This document shows, one piece after another, positions 50,753 through 63,135 of a DNA stretch of 64,000 nucleotides. This DNA comes from Phoronis australis. Its lineage: Eukaryota; Phoronida; Phoronidae. The position numbers and the translations under genes were made by a program. The notes beneath the pieces were generated by a model that saw only the letters and a program-made list of their open reading frames with translations, ran no database searches and was not told the DNA's origin. Within the stretch, counting starts at the first letter, position 1; the number at the start of each line of letters is the position of its first letter. The stretch lies in contig NMRA01000355.1 of the NCBI GenBank assembly GCA_002633005.1, forward strand, positions 332,310-396,309. Direction: 5' to 3'.

Positions 50753-53734
50753 TCATCTGAATAACATCTTGAAATGTGATAGTAGCTCAACAAGTAGAAA
50801 GTAGGAAGCAGTTTAGCGAATAACTCAGTTAGACAGACAGGTATGGCAAACTTCCATACAGATGTATCAACAATACTTAATGCTTTGTGAAAATCACCTG
50901 ATATGGTTGATTAAAATATTGACCCGTGCCTTTAATAAACAGGCCATGTTTACATACTGACTGACACTGTAAGAGAACATAGTAATCTGCTGGACTGCAC
51001 AATGACAGTCATCAATAACAAATGCATCAGATACGGCGAGATTATTTGTAATCCAATTAGCGCAATTTCATGCAATTTTTATGTAAATTTAATCAAAGAA
51101 TAATTCTACGAAAAACCAAATGCCCTTGTGTGCGTTGCCTGAATATTAACACAGATTGGAATACATTATAAAATCACTGGCATTACTTGTCTCGCAATGC
51201 CGCATATCAGTCGAGCATGTCTTTAACCTTTTTAGTTTAAAATGCCTTTTCGTATTTTGATATCTTTACTTTGTATTCAAGGTCAGAAACTTAGAGTAAT
51301 ACTATAATGGACACTGTCATACAGGGGCATAAAATACAGTTTTTCAAAGTAATACGATCATTTTATGGCCGAAAAACGCAATTACGAGATTATTTGTGAA
51401 TGGGATTAGCTTGCTGAAGTTATTGTCTTTGACCAGAGTTACAACAAAACATGTTGTTCTCTTCTGCTTTGATTACAAACTGCCAAGTCTCGTCTTTGTC
51501 CCTCTGACATTTGCTGAAATCAAGGACGAGGGTCTTACAAATTTAAAATTCGCTTAAAACACCCTGCACGGAATCAGATCAGTGGTTGAGAGTGTTCGGC
51601 CGCTTCCGTGGAGGCAGTGGCTTCAACTACGCGGTATTGCAAATTTCTGCAAATTTACTTTTCTGGCCGAGCATGTCTCACAACACAAAAGGAGAAAAAA
51701 ACACTCATCAATAATTTGTTATGAGATTCATTATAATATCGATGAATACCTAATAGATGACAGCTAATAATGAAATTAACTATCTTTGACAGATCACGCT
51801 CAGAAACTTCCCAAAGCACTTTTCAACTCCCATGTGCCCCAAATTCGGTAAGAATTCTTGAATTTGAGACATGTTATGGCGAACAATTGTAATCTAATCT
51901 TTTTAAATAGCCCAGCGAAAGTAACTTTTCAGGAAATTACGCTGTTTGTATGGCAGTTGTCACCACAGGGCAGCCATTTTGTAATTTTTTCATCGCAGAA
52001 CAGGGAAACAATGTTGAAAGCTCATAAGAAATAATGTTGGTCATTTACGATGCTCAATTATTTCAAATTTCTCAATTTTGATATAAGCCAGAGCATTGAG
52101 TGAAATATTTATTTTTCCACCATCCCAAACTAGAGCATTTTAATGCATCCAAAATAAAGTGCCAACTGAATGAGCAGAAGACCACCTACACAACTTTCTA
52201 AATTCTGCACCTGTACTTTTTGTAGCTCACATAATTGTTTCGGCGCAAACGTCTATTTCTGCTGTCCGTAATAAGGCCAGTGTCGCCACCACAACCAAAA
52301 AAGTCACATGATTCCCAGTTTATCCAATCACACAAGCAGAATCCCCAATAACACCACATGGCTACTAAATTACCAAGCAGTAATCAACACTGTCATTAGA
52401 CATTCTCACACCAACTCTCAGTGTACAGGACGGTGTTTGGTATTAAATGTGGAAAAGGCTGAACCACTCACACAGGCTTCTGTAGATGGGCACTGAAGAT
52501 CCACTCATAGTTTTGGTGCGTAGATCATAAAAGTAATTACAAAATGGTGCTTTAAAAATATGCAGGCATGCTTTTTACTATAAAGTATAATAAATGCTCG
52601 GATTATAAAAAACATGCTTATAGTGGTAGAGTGGTGCATAGTCAAATAAAATATCAAAAATACGAAGCCCTGAACGACAACGCGCCCTGATCTTATTGTC
52701 AACAAATGCTCAATGACAGCCCGCATAAATATTTCTCTATTTTAGAATAACACAATATTACATCCAGCACGTTATCACTCATTCTGCCAAGAACAAGTGA
52801 AAATGCCAACCTCATTTTTACTAACTGACATCCATCATGGGTGTGCCAATAAGGCACGGTCCAGTGGTGTTCTGACTTGATTAGTAATTAAATATTCTCT
52901 AAAGTAACATAGATTCCTTTTTGCACAAAAATGTTGTTTTGGTCAAAATGTTGTGTTGTACAGAAATGCTTCTATTAATCCCAACAACTAATAACCATTT
53001 CCGTAGAAATAAACTGAGTCATTTTTAAAGCTGTTGTAGAAACTTCTAGAATTTGTTTTTAACTTTCAAGTTGTTGCATCATCCTTTTTTACCATGATTT
53101 TTGATTGGTTTTAAATTTCTAGACATGAGAAAAAACAAATACGTCTATTTTTAATCAAAAAATAAAGTTTAAATAAAGTACGGAGACTAGTGAAAAGCAG
53201 GTTAACTAGGGATTTTCCATCATGTCTATTTTTAGGACATAGCACCTTGGGGATACCTGCATCAGGGGTCATGATTCGTTAAGATGTATCACACGTAAAA
53301 ACTTCAGTTTTAAAAAATTTAAACCATCTTAATGCTTAAAACAGGCCCTATAAAGTTTAACCAATTTTGAAATAAACAGCTCATAAAAGCGGTTGCCGAA
53401 GTCACCTGTACATGCCGCTATTTTTACTTTGTTTGCTAACATGCATCATACATTTTCTCCTAGTGAAGCTTGACACAGAGTAAACAATGTTGTTTCCAAA
53501 TACCTCAACATTAGTACTGGGCTCATAATTATGATGAAATGTTCTCATTCTGGCAAAATATGTAAAATACCTTCATGGATCATAAAAACACCATCAGATG
53601 CCTCACATTCGTCACTTTTCTGGGAATACACGTCTTTGTGAAGAATTTCGGCAAAAATCCAAGTAATCTCCAAAATGTAAATCAGACATTCATGTGTTAC
53701 CAATACTACAACCTTAAGGAACTCCGACATTCTA

Positions 53735-54251
53735 AAAAATCATTATTTTGCAACTTGAAGACCCTTTACAGTTTTTCTCGAGCAGAAGTTACTTCAACAG
53801 ATTTCAAATCGTGTCTAGTGTGAAAGGTTGCCTTTTATGACAGTGGGTTCACAAGCAAAAACAAATGACAACTAGGTTATAACTATCCTTCCCTAACCAA
53901 AAATCCAAGCACCGTCCTTCAACTTGAGGTTTATATTTAGTGAATAACCATTACCAGGTTAACTTCTCCTGATTCACTGTTTTAATGATACCCAGCAGAT
54001 GTTTCTAGAATGTGCACAGAGATATTTGCTTGGCTCTGCAGGCTGCAGCAAATAAGTATTAAGATTCAACTTGAAATCCAGGGGGGTGCTCCAACACACG
54101 ATGCTTACCACACTGCAATTCAGAAGTGTGGAGTTTTCAAGGCAGCATGTTCAATGACAGGGACTCCCCAGTGACGGATTTAAGGGGGGGGGGGCAACGG
54201 GGCCATGCCCCGCCCTAAAATTCTTCCAGATCCCATTTGACAATTCAGGGG
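53735..54251. repeat. Contig-end duplicate of 54461-54975
   Basis: 517 bases collinear with 54461-54975, including the run of G at 54185-54193 and its partner at 54911. It ends at the N at 54252. Confidence 0.9.
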
Positions 54252-54252
54252 N

Positions 54253-54460
54253 CACACCGGTAGTCGGATCTGTCCGAAAGTTCGCACATGCCGTCCCATT
54301 CATGAATGGAACACATGTGCCAAATTTCATGAACGTATGTCAAAGGGTTTTGGAGATAGAGCAGCGGACGCCGGACGGACGCCGCCCGAACGGACGGACG
54401 GACGGACGGACGGACAGAGATGACGGCATAATGCGTCCACATATAAATATGTGGGCGCAT
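54253..54460. mobile_element. Repeat fragment with (GGAC)n at a contig start
   Basis: A ~208-bp segment absent from the other haplotype copy. It contains TGTGCCAAATTTCATGAACG, GGTTTTGGAGATAGAGC, a GGAC tetranucleotide run at about 54392-54415, and ATAAATATGTGGGCGCATAA at its right end. The arrangement resembles short interspersed elements of marine invertebrates as I remember them. The junction with unique sequence is at about 54460. Confidence 0.6.
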
Positions 54461-54975
54461 AAAAATCATTATTTTGCAATTTGAAGACCCTTTACAGTTT
54501 TTCTCGAGCAGAAGTTACTTCAACAGATTTCAAATCATGTCTGGTGTGAAAGGTTGCCTTTTATGACAGTGGGTTCACAAGCAAAAACAAATGACAACTA
54601 GGTTATAACTATCCTTCCCTAACCAACAATCCAAGCACCGTCCTTCAACTTGAGGTTTACATTTAGTGAATAACCATTACCAGGTTAACTTCTCCTGATT
54701 CACTGTTTTAATGATACCCAGCAGATGTTTCTAGAATGTGCACAGAGATATTTGCTTGGCTCTGCAGGCTGCAGCAAATAAGTATTAAGATTCAACTTGA
54801 AATCCAGGGGAGTGCTCCAACACATGATGCTTACCACACTGCAGTTCAGAAGTGTGGAGTTTTCAAGGCAGCATGTTCAATGACAGGGACTCCCCAGTGA
54901 CGGATTTAAGGGGGGGGGGCAAGGGGCCATGCCCCGCCCTAAAATTCTTCCAGATCCCATTTGACAATTCAGGGG
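54461..54975. repeat. Duplicate of 53735-54251 on the next contig
   Basis: The partner copy, continuing into unique sequence after the shared CAATTCAGGGG. Confidence 0.9.
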
Positions 54976-56534
54976 TGCGAATGTCTAACAGGCAAAACCC
55001 TGGCGAATATTCTGCCCTGCCCACCCCGCAACTCAAAATCTTGGATTCGCCCCTGCTCCCTGAATAAAGAATGTTGCATGTTTTGTCAATGACACTTTCA
55101 TTCCCACATCACAGTACTATGCTATTAAATGGGTCGATACACCACTATGTGGCATCGCAGTCGCAGCGGTACAGGCGGATCGCCAGTGCTGGCAGGAATA
55201 AGGTGACTGTATTCTGCCAATTTTTTTAATTTAGACTCCCAGTTTTGGTATCCTATATAAACATCTGACAGGGAGCCTCTACCGATTTAGTTGCTTATAC
55301 AACTCTAGGAGTTGTGTGATAATTTGTTTAAATGTTCACGCAAAGATCCTCACTGAGTGACTCGAGTAGATTACCAATAATGTACTGAATCTAAAATTCT
55401 TCATTATTTGTTTTCTTACTGGCACCGCATACAATCTGCAAAATCTATTTCAAGTAGAGAACAGAAGATGCCAAGAGCTATTGCTCTGGCGAGGGGAGAC
55501 TCGTCCACACCATCCATACACTAGTAAAAAACAGCAGTAAATCACTAAAAGACAGCATACAAATTACTTTATTTGGTCATGTTCGGAGGGCTCACTTAGG
55601 TATTGAAAGGTGTTTTGGGTGTTCATAAAAGTTTTGTCTCAAGTGCATGAGAGTGTTCTAAGGCGAAAGACAACATTGTCAGAGAACGAATATCGAAGTT
55701 CAGGCAAAACAGACAAACAAATTCCGTGAAAATTTGATCAGAAAACTCCACGACTTGATCACAAACTGATCAGTAGGCGACTGGCTATTTATTTACAAAA
55801 ATCCATAGAGAACCAACTGGGAATCTACTCACGTACAAGGCCAGAGCACCACTAAAAATGCAAATAACCAATGCAGCACTCGATTTGGCGACCTCAGATT
55901 GTGTTTGGTGACTTCAGGAAAAATCCCAAGTCGCCACGAAGTCGCCAACCCGAGTATCAAAGTAAGACAACAATTCCCTCTACATTTGTCAAATTTCGTG
56001 TCGACTTCCAAACTTTAAATTACTAACAGTTTTCCTAAATTTATTACTTTTGATTCACAATTGTTCCGTTGCTTTCGTGATCTCGCGCATTTGCCAGCAC
56101 GCTTAAATTAGAACCACTAAGTAATGAGTCAGACAGAAGTGGGAATTGTTTGGTAAAAATTGGGTAAGATCAGCACAATTCACACTACCAGTCTATGTGG
56201 TCATTTGCGTTCTATATTAGTACGCCGGTGGGAGGACTTGAGTTAAAGAATGAAGGTATGCCTAAACTTAGGAATTTACGGGGGGAAATCGGAAGAGTGG
56301 GTGGCACTACGGTTGTTCGACCTTTCATAAAAAATAAATTTCAACAACTTTTTACTGTACTGCACTACATCTGCTCAGTCATGTTGCAATATTGGGGTGA
56401 AGGAAACGTCATAACGAGGCGAGACGCCACTTGTATTTGTGGCCCACAAAGCTACATATTCACTTTAAGAAATAAAATGTTGGCTTTAAGGCCTCAATAG
56501 TAGAGTTAAAAATCATATTTTCGTCTTTCCATAG

Positions 56535-56678
56535 GAAGAATCGTTGACGCGAAAATTGTAACATGCTACAAGTGCAAAGACTGTGGTGACCCGTTTGATG
56601 CTAAGACAATGTCAGCCGTAAAGGTCAACTGTACTGGGTCATGTATGAAGGAAGTGTCCAAGATAACGGCAGTAGAAG
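56535..56678 (+). CDS. Ly6/uPAR-type protein, exon 2
   Basis: 144 bases, phase 1 to phase 1, with acceptor CTTTCCATAG and donor GAAG|GTGAGA. It encodes the first half of the three-finger domain: RIVDAKIVTCYKCKDCG, then KVNCTGSCMKEVSKITAVE. It contributes five cysteines, with the CxxCxxC start typical of the family, and one potential N-glycosylation site (NCT). Confidence 0.88.
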
Positions 56679-57657
56679 GTGAGACACAAGGAAGTGTTGC
56701 AGGTCGTTAAAGTACAAGATGATACAATCTAATGGCGCAAACTACATCAACCAGGGTCTGGTCTGTCCCTGGACAAAAATGCACAATTGTTTCAACTATT
56801 TGGCTCAAAAGTAGAAAAAAATCAGGCGTTTCAAAAAAATTGTTCAAGACTTCACGCAAGGAGCAAAAAACCTCAAACTTGGTGCAAACCATATCGATTA
56901 CGGTGCAGCATCATATTTCAACGTCATGTAGGGAGAACACTGTAAGGTGCACTGCCTCGAAAAGTCTCACCGATAGCTGTGATGGTCTTTATCTGGTATC
57001 AACATGGTGTGAGCAAATCTGACTGTGAATGAGGTCAAGCGTAATAAAAAATTTTATTATTATATGATAAACTAATTTTGCTTGCTACTGTAACATAAAA
57101 AAGCTGTATTTTGCACCTTTGTGGGAGGCCATACGCCAATGCAATCTTATTGTTGCTGGGAACACATCAGTGGTAATACCAGATATCACCTGGCATGCGA
57201 TGCTAGCAAGTTACCATGGAAACGCACTAAGTGGCAATTTTGCGCTGCAGTGTGTCAAACTCGAGATAGAAAGCAGAAAATGGAGAGTTTTGGAATTGCA
57301 GAATAAACAAAATTGGCGATCCTTGTACTGAAGTCTTCAACTAAATGATTAAAGTTCAGTCAGCTTCCAGACTCTAGATTAAGCGCAACTCGGATGCTGA
57401 GTTTCATTCCACAACTAGCTCAACTGAAATTTTCCAAGTACTCAAACTCAATGTCACTGTTAGAGTTCGGGACTGTCAGCTCTAAACGTGCTCCACAACA
57501 CAAGAGCTAGAATCCAGTCAGAAATGTGACCTGAAATCTGAAACTGGAAGTGGAATCTAAAGCGCGGTCGTAATTCAAATAATGAAAGCCCCTATATCAC
57601 AACTCATTCAATCAAATACAAGCATAATTACTGCCATGTTTGACATTGTCCTTACAG
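56679..57657 (+). other. Ly6 intron 2
   Basis: A 979-bp phase-1 intron with no recognisable gene inside. Confidence 0.7.
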
Positions 57658-57872
57658 ACAACCTACCACCAGACCGTGGCTGCCATGACAAGCCAACATC
57701 AAGAGACATCTGTGAGGAAGTCGAGAAGGGCATTACTTCCACTCTTCTCTGTCTATGCACTACAGACTTGTGCAACAGTGGCAGGACACTGACGCCAGAC
57801 AGAGTGGTCGTTGCGACCATCACCTACGTTGTAATGACACTGGGGGCACTCCAGGCCCTGTCATTGAACTAA
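57658..57872 (+). CDS. Ly6/uPAR-type protein, exon 3
   Basis: 215 bases, phase 1 in, ending TAA; acceptor GTCCTTACAG. It encodes DNLPPDRGCHDKPTSRDICE, then the diagnostic LCLCTTDLCN with the invariant final Cys-Asn. SGRTLTPDR follows as a likely GPI omega-site region, then a hydrophobic tail VVVATITYVVMTLGALQALS. The protein is expected on the outer leaflet of the plasma membrane. Confidence 0.9.
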
Positions 57873-59924
57873 AGATGACCGCGTTGACCAAATCACTACC
57901 CCAGTCGGACGCAGTATCACAAAATACTCACGATTGGCTGCACTATAAATTGACCGAGAATCAAGAAATACAACAGATGTTTGAAAGAGTGGACATAAAA
58001 GTTGCAAACAAACAGCAATGCTTTTGGTAACAGGGGGCGCTGCTGGCAAACTACTGCTGTAGTTCTGTGAATATTTACAGTACTGAAGCTTGCTATAACA
58101 TGATGGAAATACTGAGTTTTCACTCAAATTGTGAATATTCACGATTTCAGAGACAAAGCCGTGAAAGTTCTATCAATGACTACAGAACTGTCAGTTCACT
58201 GAATATCTATAGCAAAGCCACGATACTTCAAGAAAATCTACCCGATTGCAGTGACTAGTTATTACACTTCTTTGATTGAATATTCACCAGATTTGAGCTG
58301 CTTCGCCACATCAGTTCAGCGATTACTCACTTAATTCAGAGGCTACGCCATAATTGTGTGACTTCAGTGGCAGATGTGTTATGTGAATATTCATACAATG
58401 GCTACACTATGAATGGTTGGGATAATCAGGATTTCTTTGGCTATGCCACGAGTGTGCTATGGATATTCGCCATTCCCTTGACATTAGTGCCTAATTCAGT
58501 TCTGCAGCCAATGTTCTGAGAATAGGAACAATTTGTGAGACCAGTAATATTGAGGTGTTTTATGAGTACCATGCTAGAAGAGTCAGGCGAGTTCAGTGGC
58601 TACATGGCGATATATTTGTTAGAGTGGCTAATTATGGCTGAGTAACACGTAGACAATTCATTCTCTTTCAGTTGCTACATTAATGTTGACTAAGTGGTTC
58701 ATTCATCAGCGGCTTAAAGACGCAGGCAGCGCCATCTTGTAACAAATTATTTTTTAAAGTAATTCGAGGAAGAACCCTTTTTAAAGGTTTTTCATACAGC
58801 AAATTCGTGTCAATAATTTTAAACCATGCGCAGTTTGGAGCAAGCGAAATTCATTGATTGCCTCTAAGGTTCAATTCGCATCCCTAGCTTTTAACATCAC
58901 ACAGTCTACCAATCCATTGGACTTTTAAGAAAATAAGGTTCATCGAGAACAGGTCTAAGGAACAAGACAAGAATTGTTCGCCATGGGCAAGCACATACAG
59001 TGCATGGGACTGTAAGAAAATTAGGTTCTTCAGGAACATGAAAAAAGACCATATTTGTCAGTGACAGGCAAGTATAAAATTGGTGCAGATTGCTACGGAA
59101 CATTTTATTTTTCAATTCACAAAATGTGCTGGCTCTGCATTGTATTGTTGGTCCTGCACTTGGCGACTACGGTCTCTTTTCAAACTGCAATACAGTTGCT
59201 GGTAGAAAACCATTGGTCGTTGACACCTGCTTGCCATTCAGTGCAGCATGGCCAATGACAGCAGATATCATTGTACAGTAATAGACAAATGCTTGTAGTT
59301 CAGCAATAAACTATAATTAAATATCGGAGTTTTTGATAGGGAACTACAGCGACTACTGAAATCTGAATCAGTAATATGGTTTTCGAAATGTTGACTGCAT
59401 ACATCTCATTAGAACTAGATCTGTTCCCAGACAACTGTAACCTACACTGAGTAGACACAGTCCAAAATGGCGGATGTTGTCGGAGTACTAAATTGCAAAG
59501 TGCAAATCTGTGACCACTTTTTGCGGAGAAGGTGAGATTAGCAGTTTCTGGGAATTTACAGACTTAATTAAAGATTGTCATTCACAGCATTTTGCATAAA
59601 CAAACCCTTGTGTTCTTTGTACTGAGTACTGACAATAGTAGGCTCATCAGTCATCACACTATTCCTACTACATTCCCTCCCTTTCTGCACTCAAAATTAA
59701 TACCAAACACATCGAGGCAGGAGACAATTAGTGCAAAGCTCACAGTCCACCAGCGGACATAGAAGCCGAGTCTATGCTTCACCGGCAAGAGTCTGCAGCC
59801 AAAATCATTGAGAGACACAGTACTGTTCATCAGCTGGGGGACAATATTACAATGACCCAAATTTAAATCAGTGAACGTCTCCCACAGACAGCCAGGTTGA
59901 GCAGGGAATGTTACAATTACTCAC
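57873..59924. repeat. Ly6 3' flank with degenerate ~70-bp repeats
   Basis: Between 58060 and 58470, GTGAATATTCA-like motifs recur at about 58067, 58130, 58200, 58276, 58384 and 58457. Between them are GGCTACGCCA-like motifs (for example 58343, 58400 and 58438), forming a decayed tandem array. AGGGGGCGCTGCTGGC at 58032 is CTCF-like. No gene is seen in 58.5-59.9 kb. Confidence 0.5.
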
Positions 59925-60107
59925 CTGAGCCGGTGGGCCCTAACATCAGAATGTTACTTTTCTCCAACACAAGTTTCTCCTTGTAGGAGTCCTCCAAGAT
60001 CTCGCTACCAGGGTGTCTTTGAGGCTCCGGCTCTGACGGCTGGGGAGGCTGGAATGCTGGCCCCAAGGCACTGGGCTGGCCGACGCCCGTGATGTGCAGT
60101 AGCTGGT
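59925..60107 (-). CDS. CLPX: ClpX exon: linker and start of the P-loop
   Basis: 183 bases, phase 1 in and out, with acceptor TCTTTCAG and donor TCAG|GTGAGT. It encodes DQLLHITGVGQPSALGPAF, a Pro/Glu-rich linker, then LVLEKSNILMLGPTGSG, the strand before and most of the Walker A motif. The lysine and threonine of Walker A come from the next exon (38015-38179). Confidence 0.95.
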
Positions 60108-61063
60108 CTGAAAGACCAATACAAGCTGTCATACTGCCGATTCAACATACCTGTGGCCAGCGAAATCTTAGACAGGCTGGCCCCCTCGTCCTAACATAGT
60201 CCATCCTCGATTCTAATACATCATTTTGCAAGAAAAGAGCACTTTGATAGTTTCCCAGAACTGTGAGAGCCTGGTCACCACCTTTCAGGAAAATTGAATG
60301 GCGAGTGTTTTGTCACATCAAAAGAAATTTTGCAGGATACGACAACTTTTCAGAAGCCGTGGGAATTCTGCTAAAGCAAGGAGAAACGGCGCAATGAACG
60401 TTTGACGGTCAGCAGAACAGAAGAGAACGCAGTGTAGGCTTTTCGAGAACAGAAGTTCTCTTCTCAGGCATCAACCCTATGTACAAACAATGGAAAATTC
60501 TTACGTGACAGTTAAAGGGAAAGCCGATGATCTGAATCACCGCTGGCTTTCCTCGTTTATGATGGAAAAAAAAAAATGGACAGCACAATACACATTGATG
60601 TCTTCACCATGTCTCTGAAGATATTTACTTCTAGATGGCATTCAATGCACTGAAAACTCTCGACTTACAAATATTCCATAGCATGTGGGACACCAAAACG
60701 GTTGCTCTAATTCATTTTTTTCATCAGTTTTAGAAATGAAACAAACGATGTTGACCTTGATAATTTTTCTCAACGTCCAAACAGAACACTTTGCATAGAA
60801 TGACTGAGCTTCGAAATTCTTCATTCCTCATTTACAAGTTCAAGGGCACACTTATGATGAAAAAATGCAACAAAAATAGTTTCAAACACCACAGCATTGA
60901 ATGGCAGATTTCGGGAAAGCAGGAAAACATGTGCCTCTATAAGACATCTATGTGTACTTTATCAAAAACATTTATCTGTTCTTGGTTTGAGTACACCTAA
61001 CACCTGGATCACATAGACATTGAAGTGAGATACAACAGAAACAAACTTGTAAGTGACACTTAC
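60108..61063 (-). other. ClpX intron
   Basis: A 956-bp intron. The part above 60663 is duplicated at 62674 onward. Confidence 0.6.
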
Positions 61064-61123
61064 CCAGAGGCGGTGGTTTACGACGTTTGCCTACAACATT
61101 TGAACGAGAACCCAAAACGCTGC
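61064..61123 (-). CDS. CLPX: ClpX small linker exon
   Basis: 60 bases, phase 1 in and out, with acceptor CCTTTTCAAG and donor CTGG|GTAAGT. It encodes SVLGSRSNVVGKRRKPPPLG, a basic, proline-ending linker between the YNNIPA segment and the GVGQPSALG segment. This part of ClpX varies between animals. It differs at three residues from the copy at 63076-63135. Confidence 0.85.
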
Positions 61124-61771
61124 CTTGAAAAGGCAGAAAGTCTTTGAATTTCACGTATACGTAAATCATATGAAGCTTTTATAATTCATGGGGAACAGGC
61201 ATCATGAACACTAGCAGATGTACAACAGGGAAACACAACTGGCTTGGCATTAACAGGATACCCCAGTTACCAAGGATCAAATTCCTTAAGTAGTAATGGT
61301 AGTCCCAAAAAACTGCACATTTGTAAAATCTTTGGTGATGACGTAATCATTTTATGTGCACAGACATGTCACCATGAGTGCATTTTCCTAAACAATCTTA
61401 ATTTTTCAGAAATTTTGTTTACATGAACTGGCAGATTCTGTTTTTTAATTGTCCTAGCAACAAAATTGTGTCTGGAATTTCAGTTCAAGACTTTTAGCCT
61501 GAGAACTAGGCTGTCAAAAATGAAGTTGTCAGCATTCCTAGAAAATATGATGGCCTTGATATTTGACAGTCAAGCTCTCAGAGAACATCTTAGACAAAAC
61601 ATTGTATCTAATAATTTAAGAACTCTGAGCAAAAAGTTGTCTTTGTGGAAACTTCAGTAATCTCGATGAAATTTTTTAAGTTTTTAAAAGAAGCGAAATC
61701 ACACGAGTACGAACATCTGGGCATTCATGCACACAATAATATTCTGTGATCATTAAGGATTTTGAAAATAT

Positions 61772-61901
61772 ATACGTTCACAGGTCTTTGAGCACACTGA
61801 CACACACAGCATCTAACATCCATACGACCATCAGAGATACGTTCACAGGTCTTTGAGCACACTGACACACAGCATCTAACATCCATATGACCATCAGAGA
61901 C
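61772..61901 (+). repeat. 65-bp tandem duplication next to a ClpX donor
   Basis: Two copies of a 65-base unit beginning ATACGTTCACAGGTC, ending 13 bases before the exon edge at 61914. The same pair is present on the other haplotype at about 63827-63957. Confidence 0.9.
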
Positions 61902-61913
61902 ATATCCACTCAC

Positions 61914-62115
61914 CTCGCGTACCTAGAGGCTGGTGGACCATGGGTCGCTGGTGGTCCAGGGACACATCGCTACCTGGTGGTGCCTTGGGCCCATTCTGCT
62001 GTGTGGGCGCTGGGATATTATTGTACAGTCGCTTGTAGTGGTTGTAGACGGCAACAGATAACACTTTCTTGGCATACTGTTGACCAATCACATACCTGTT
62101 GAGGTACTCATAAAT
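61914..62115 (-). CDS. CLPX: ClpX exon: start of the AAA+ module
   Basis: 202 bases, phase 0 in and phase 1 out, with acceptor CTTTTCAG and donor CGAG|GTGAGT. It encodes [20 protein letters not shown] then [15 protein letters not shown], the box that precedes the AAA+ domain in all ClpX proteins, and a variable Pro/Gly/Gln stretch ending QPLGTRG. The nine distinct exons total 1446 bases (481 residues plus stop). ClpX forms a hexameric ring that unfolds proteins in the mitochondrial matrix and passes them to ClpP. The N-terminal targeting peptide and zinc-binding domain exons must lie to the right of this window. Confidence 0.96.
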
Positions 62116-62672
62116 CTGAAAAGGTAAACAACGATATCGATCAAACTGATCATGACAGTTCTATCTAAGTAAAAAACCTTATCCAGTGAACATCGCAACA
62201 GTCTAATTCAACAATGGTGATCTGCTACATACCATGGTTAGAGCACACATCAAGTCTTCACAATGATACCGGAGGGGAAGTGGAGTTCACCACCAGTGTA
62301 GTTAGAGAGAAACGTGGCGATGACGGGAAGGCGGCATTTTCTTTGAACACTTTTCGCGTACACTGAACCCGTCAACATTCTCACCACTCTTGTGCCCTGT
62401 TTTGCTCATGCTACGAGTCAGAGGGCATTGGAGTGTGGGGGATCGTTGAAACAGTTGATCCGCAGTTTTCAAATCAAGACTTTAACAAGGACACAGCACA
62501 ACACAAACACACATAAATGCAGCTGACGATACTTCCGACAACCAATCAGAGATAACTAACAGCGATTGCATAGAACTCGACACCTATTGTTAGAAAGATG
62601 TTGCCTATGGTGCAGAAATACACCAAAGCAGAACAGCTCATTAAAAGCACATGCGCCTAGTAACCAGGGCAG
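62116..62672 (-). other. ClpX intron, left-contig end
   Basis: Upstream intron sequence up to the N at 62673. Its counterpart on the other haplotype lies beyond the window edge. No gene is seen. Confidence 0.5.
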
Positions 62673-63075
62673 NACTTACGAATAGTCCATAGCATGAGGG
62701 ACACCAAAACGGTTGCTCAAATTCATTTTTTAACCAATTTTAGAAATGAAACATACGATTTTGACTTTGATCGTTTTTCTCAATGTCCAGACGTTGAACA
62801 CTTTGCATAGCATGACTGAGCTTCGATATTGTTCACTCCTCATTTACAAGTTCAAGGGCACACTTATGATGCAAAAATGCAACAAAAATAGTTTCAAACA
62901 CCACAGCATTGAATGTAAGATTTCGGAAAAGCAGGAAAACATGTGCCTCTATAAGACGTCTATGTGTACTTTATCAAAAACATTTATCAGTTCTCGGTTT
63001 TAGTAAACCTAACACCTGGATCACATAGACATTGGAGTGGGATACAACAGAAACAAACTTGTAAGTGACACTTAC

Positions 63076-63135
63076 CCAGAGGCGGTGGTTTATGACGTTT
63101 GCCTGCAACATTTGAACGAGAACCGAAAACGCTGC
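63076..63135 (-). CDS. CLPX: ClpX small linker exon, duplicate (probable allele)
   Basis: 60 bases with the same splice sites as 61064-61123. It encodes SVFGSRSNVAGKRHKPPPLG: Leu to Phe, Val to Ala and Arg to His relative to the other copy. Read as the other haplotype. Confidence 0.85.

Larger units (their letters stand above)
48589..56534 (+). other. Ly6 intron 1
   Basis: About 7.9 kb, including the haplotype duplicate around 54252. It holds a family 2 hairpin (50651-50752), the 53.7/54.5-kb duplicates and a repeat fragment at 54253. GTTACCCATYACGGC occurs twice (49832 and 49882). No other gene is recognised. Confidence 0.6.
60663..62672. repeat. 2.0-kb contig-end duplicate of 62674 onward
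   Basis: Collinear with 62674-64000 as far as the window shows, including two ClpX exons. It ends at the N at 62673. Confidence 0.88.
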
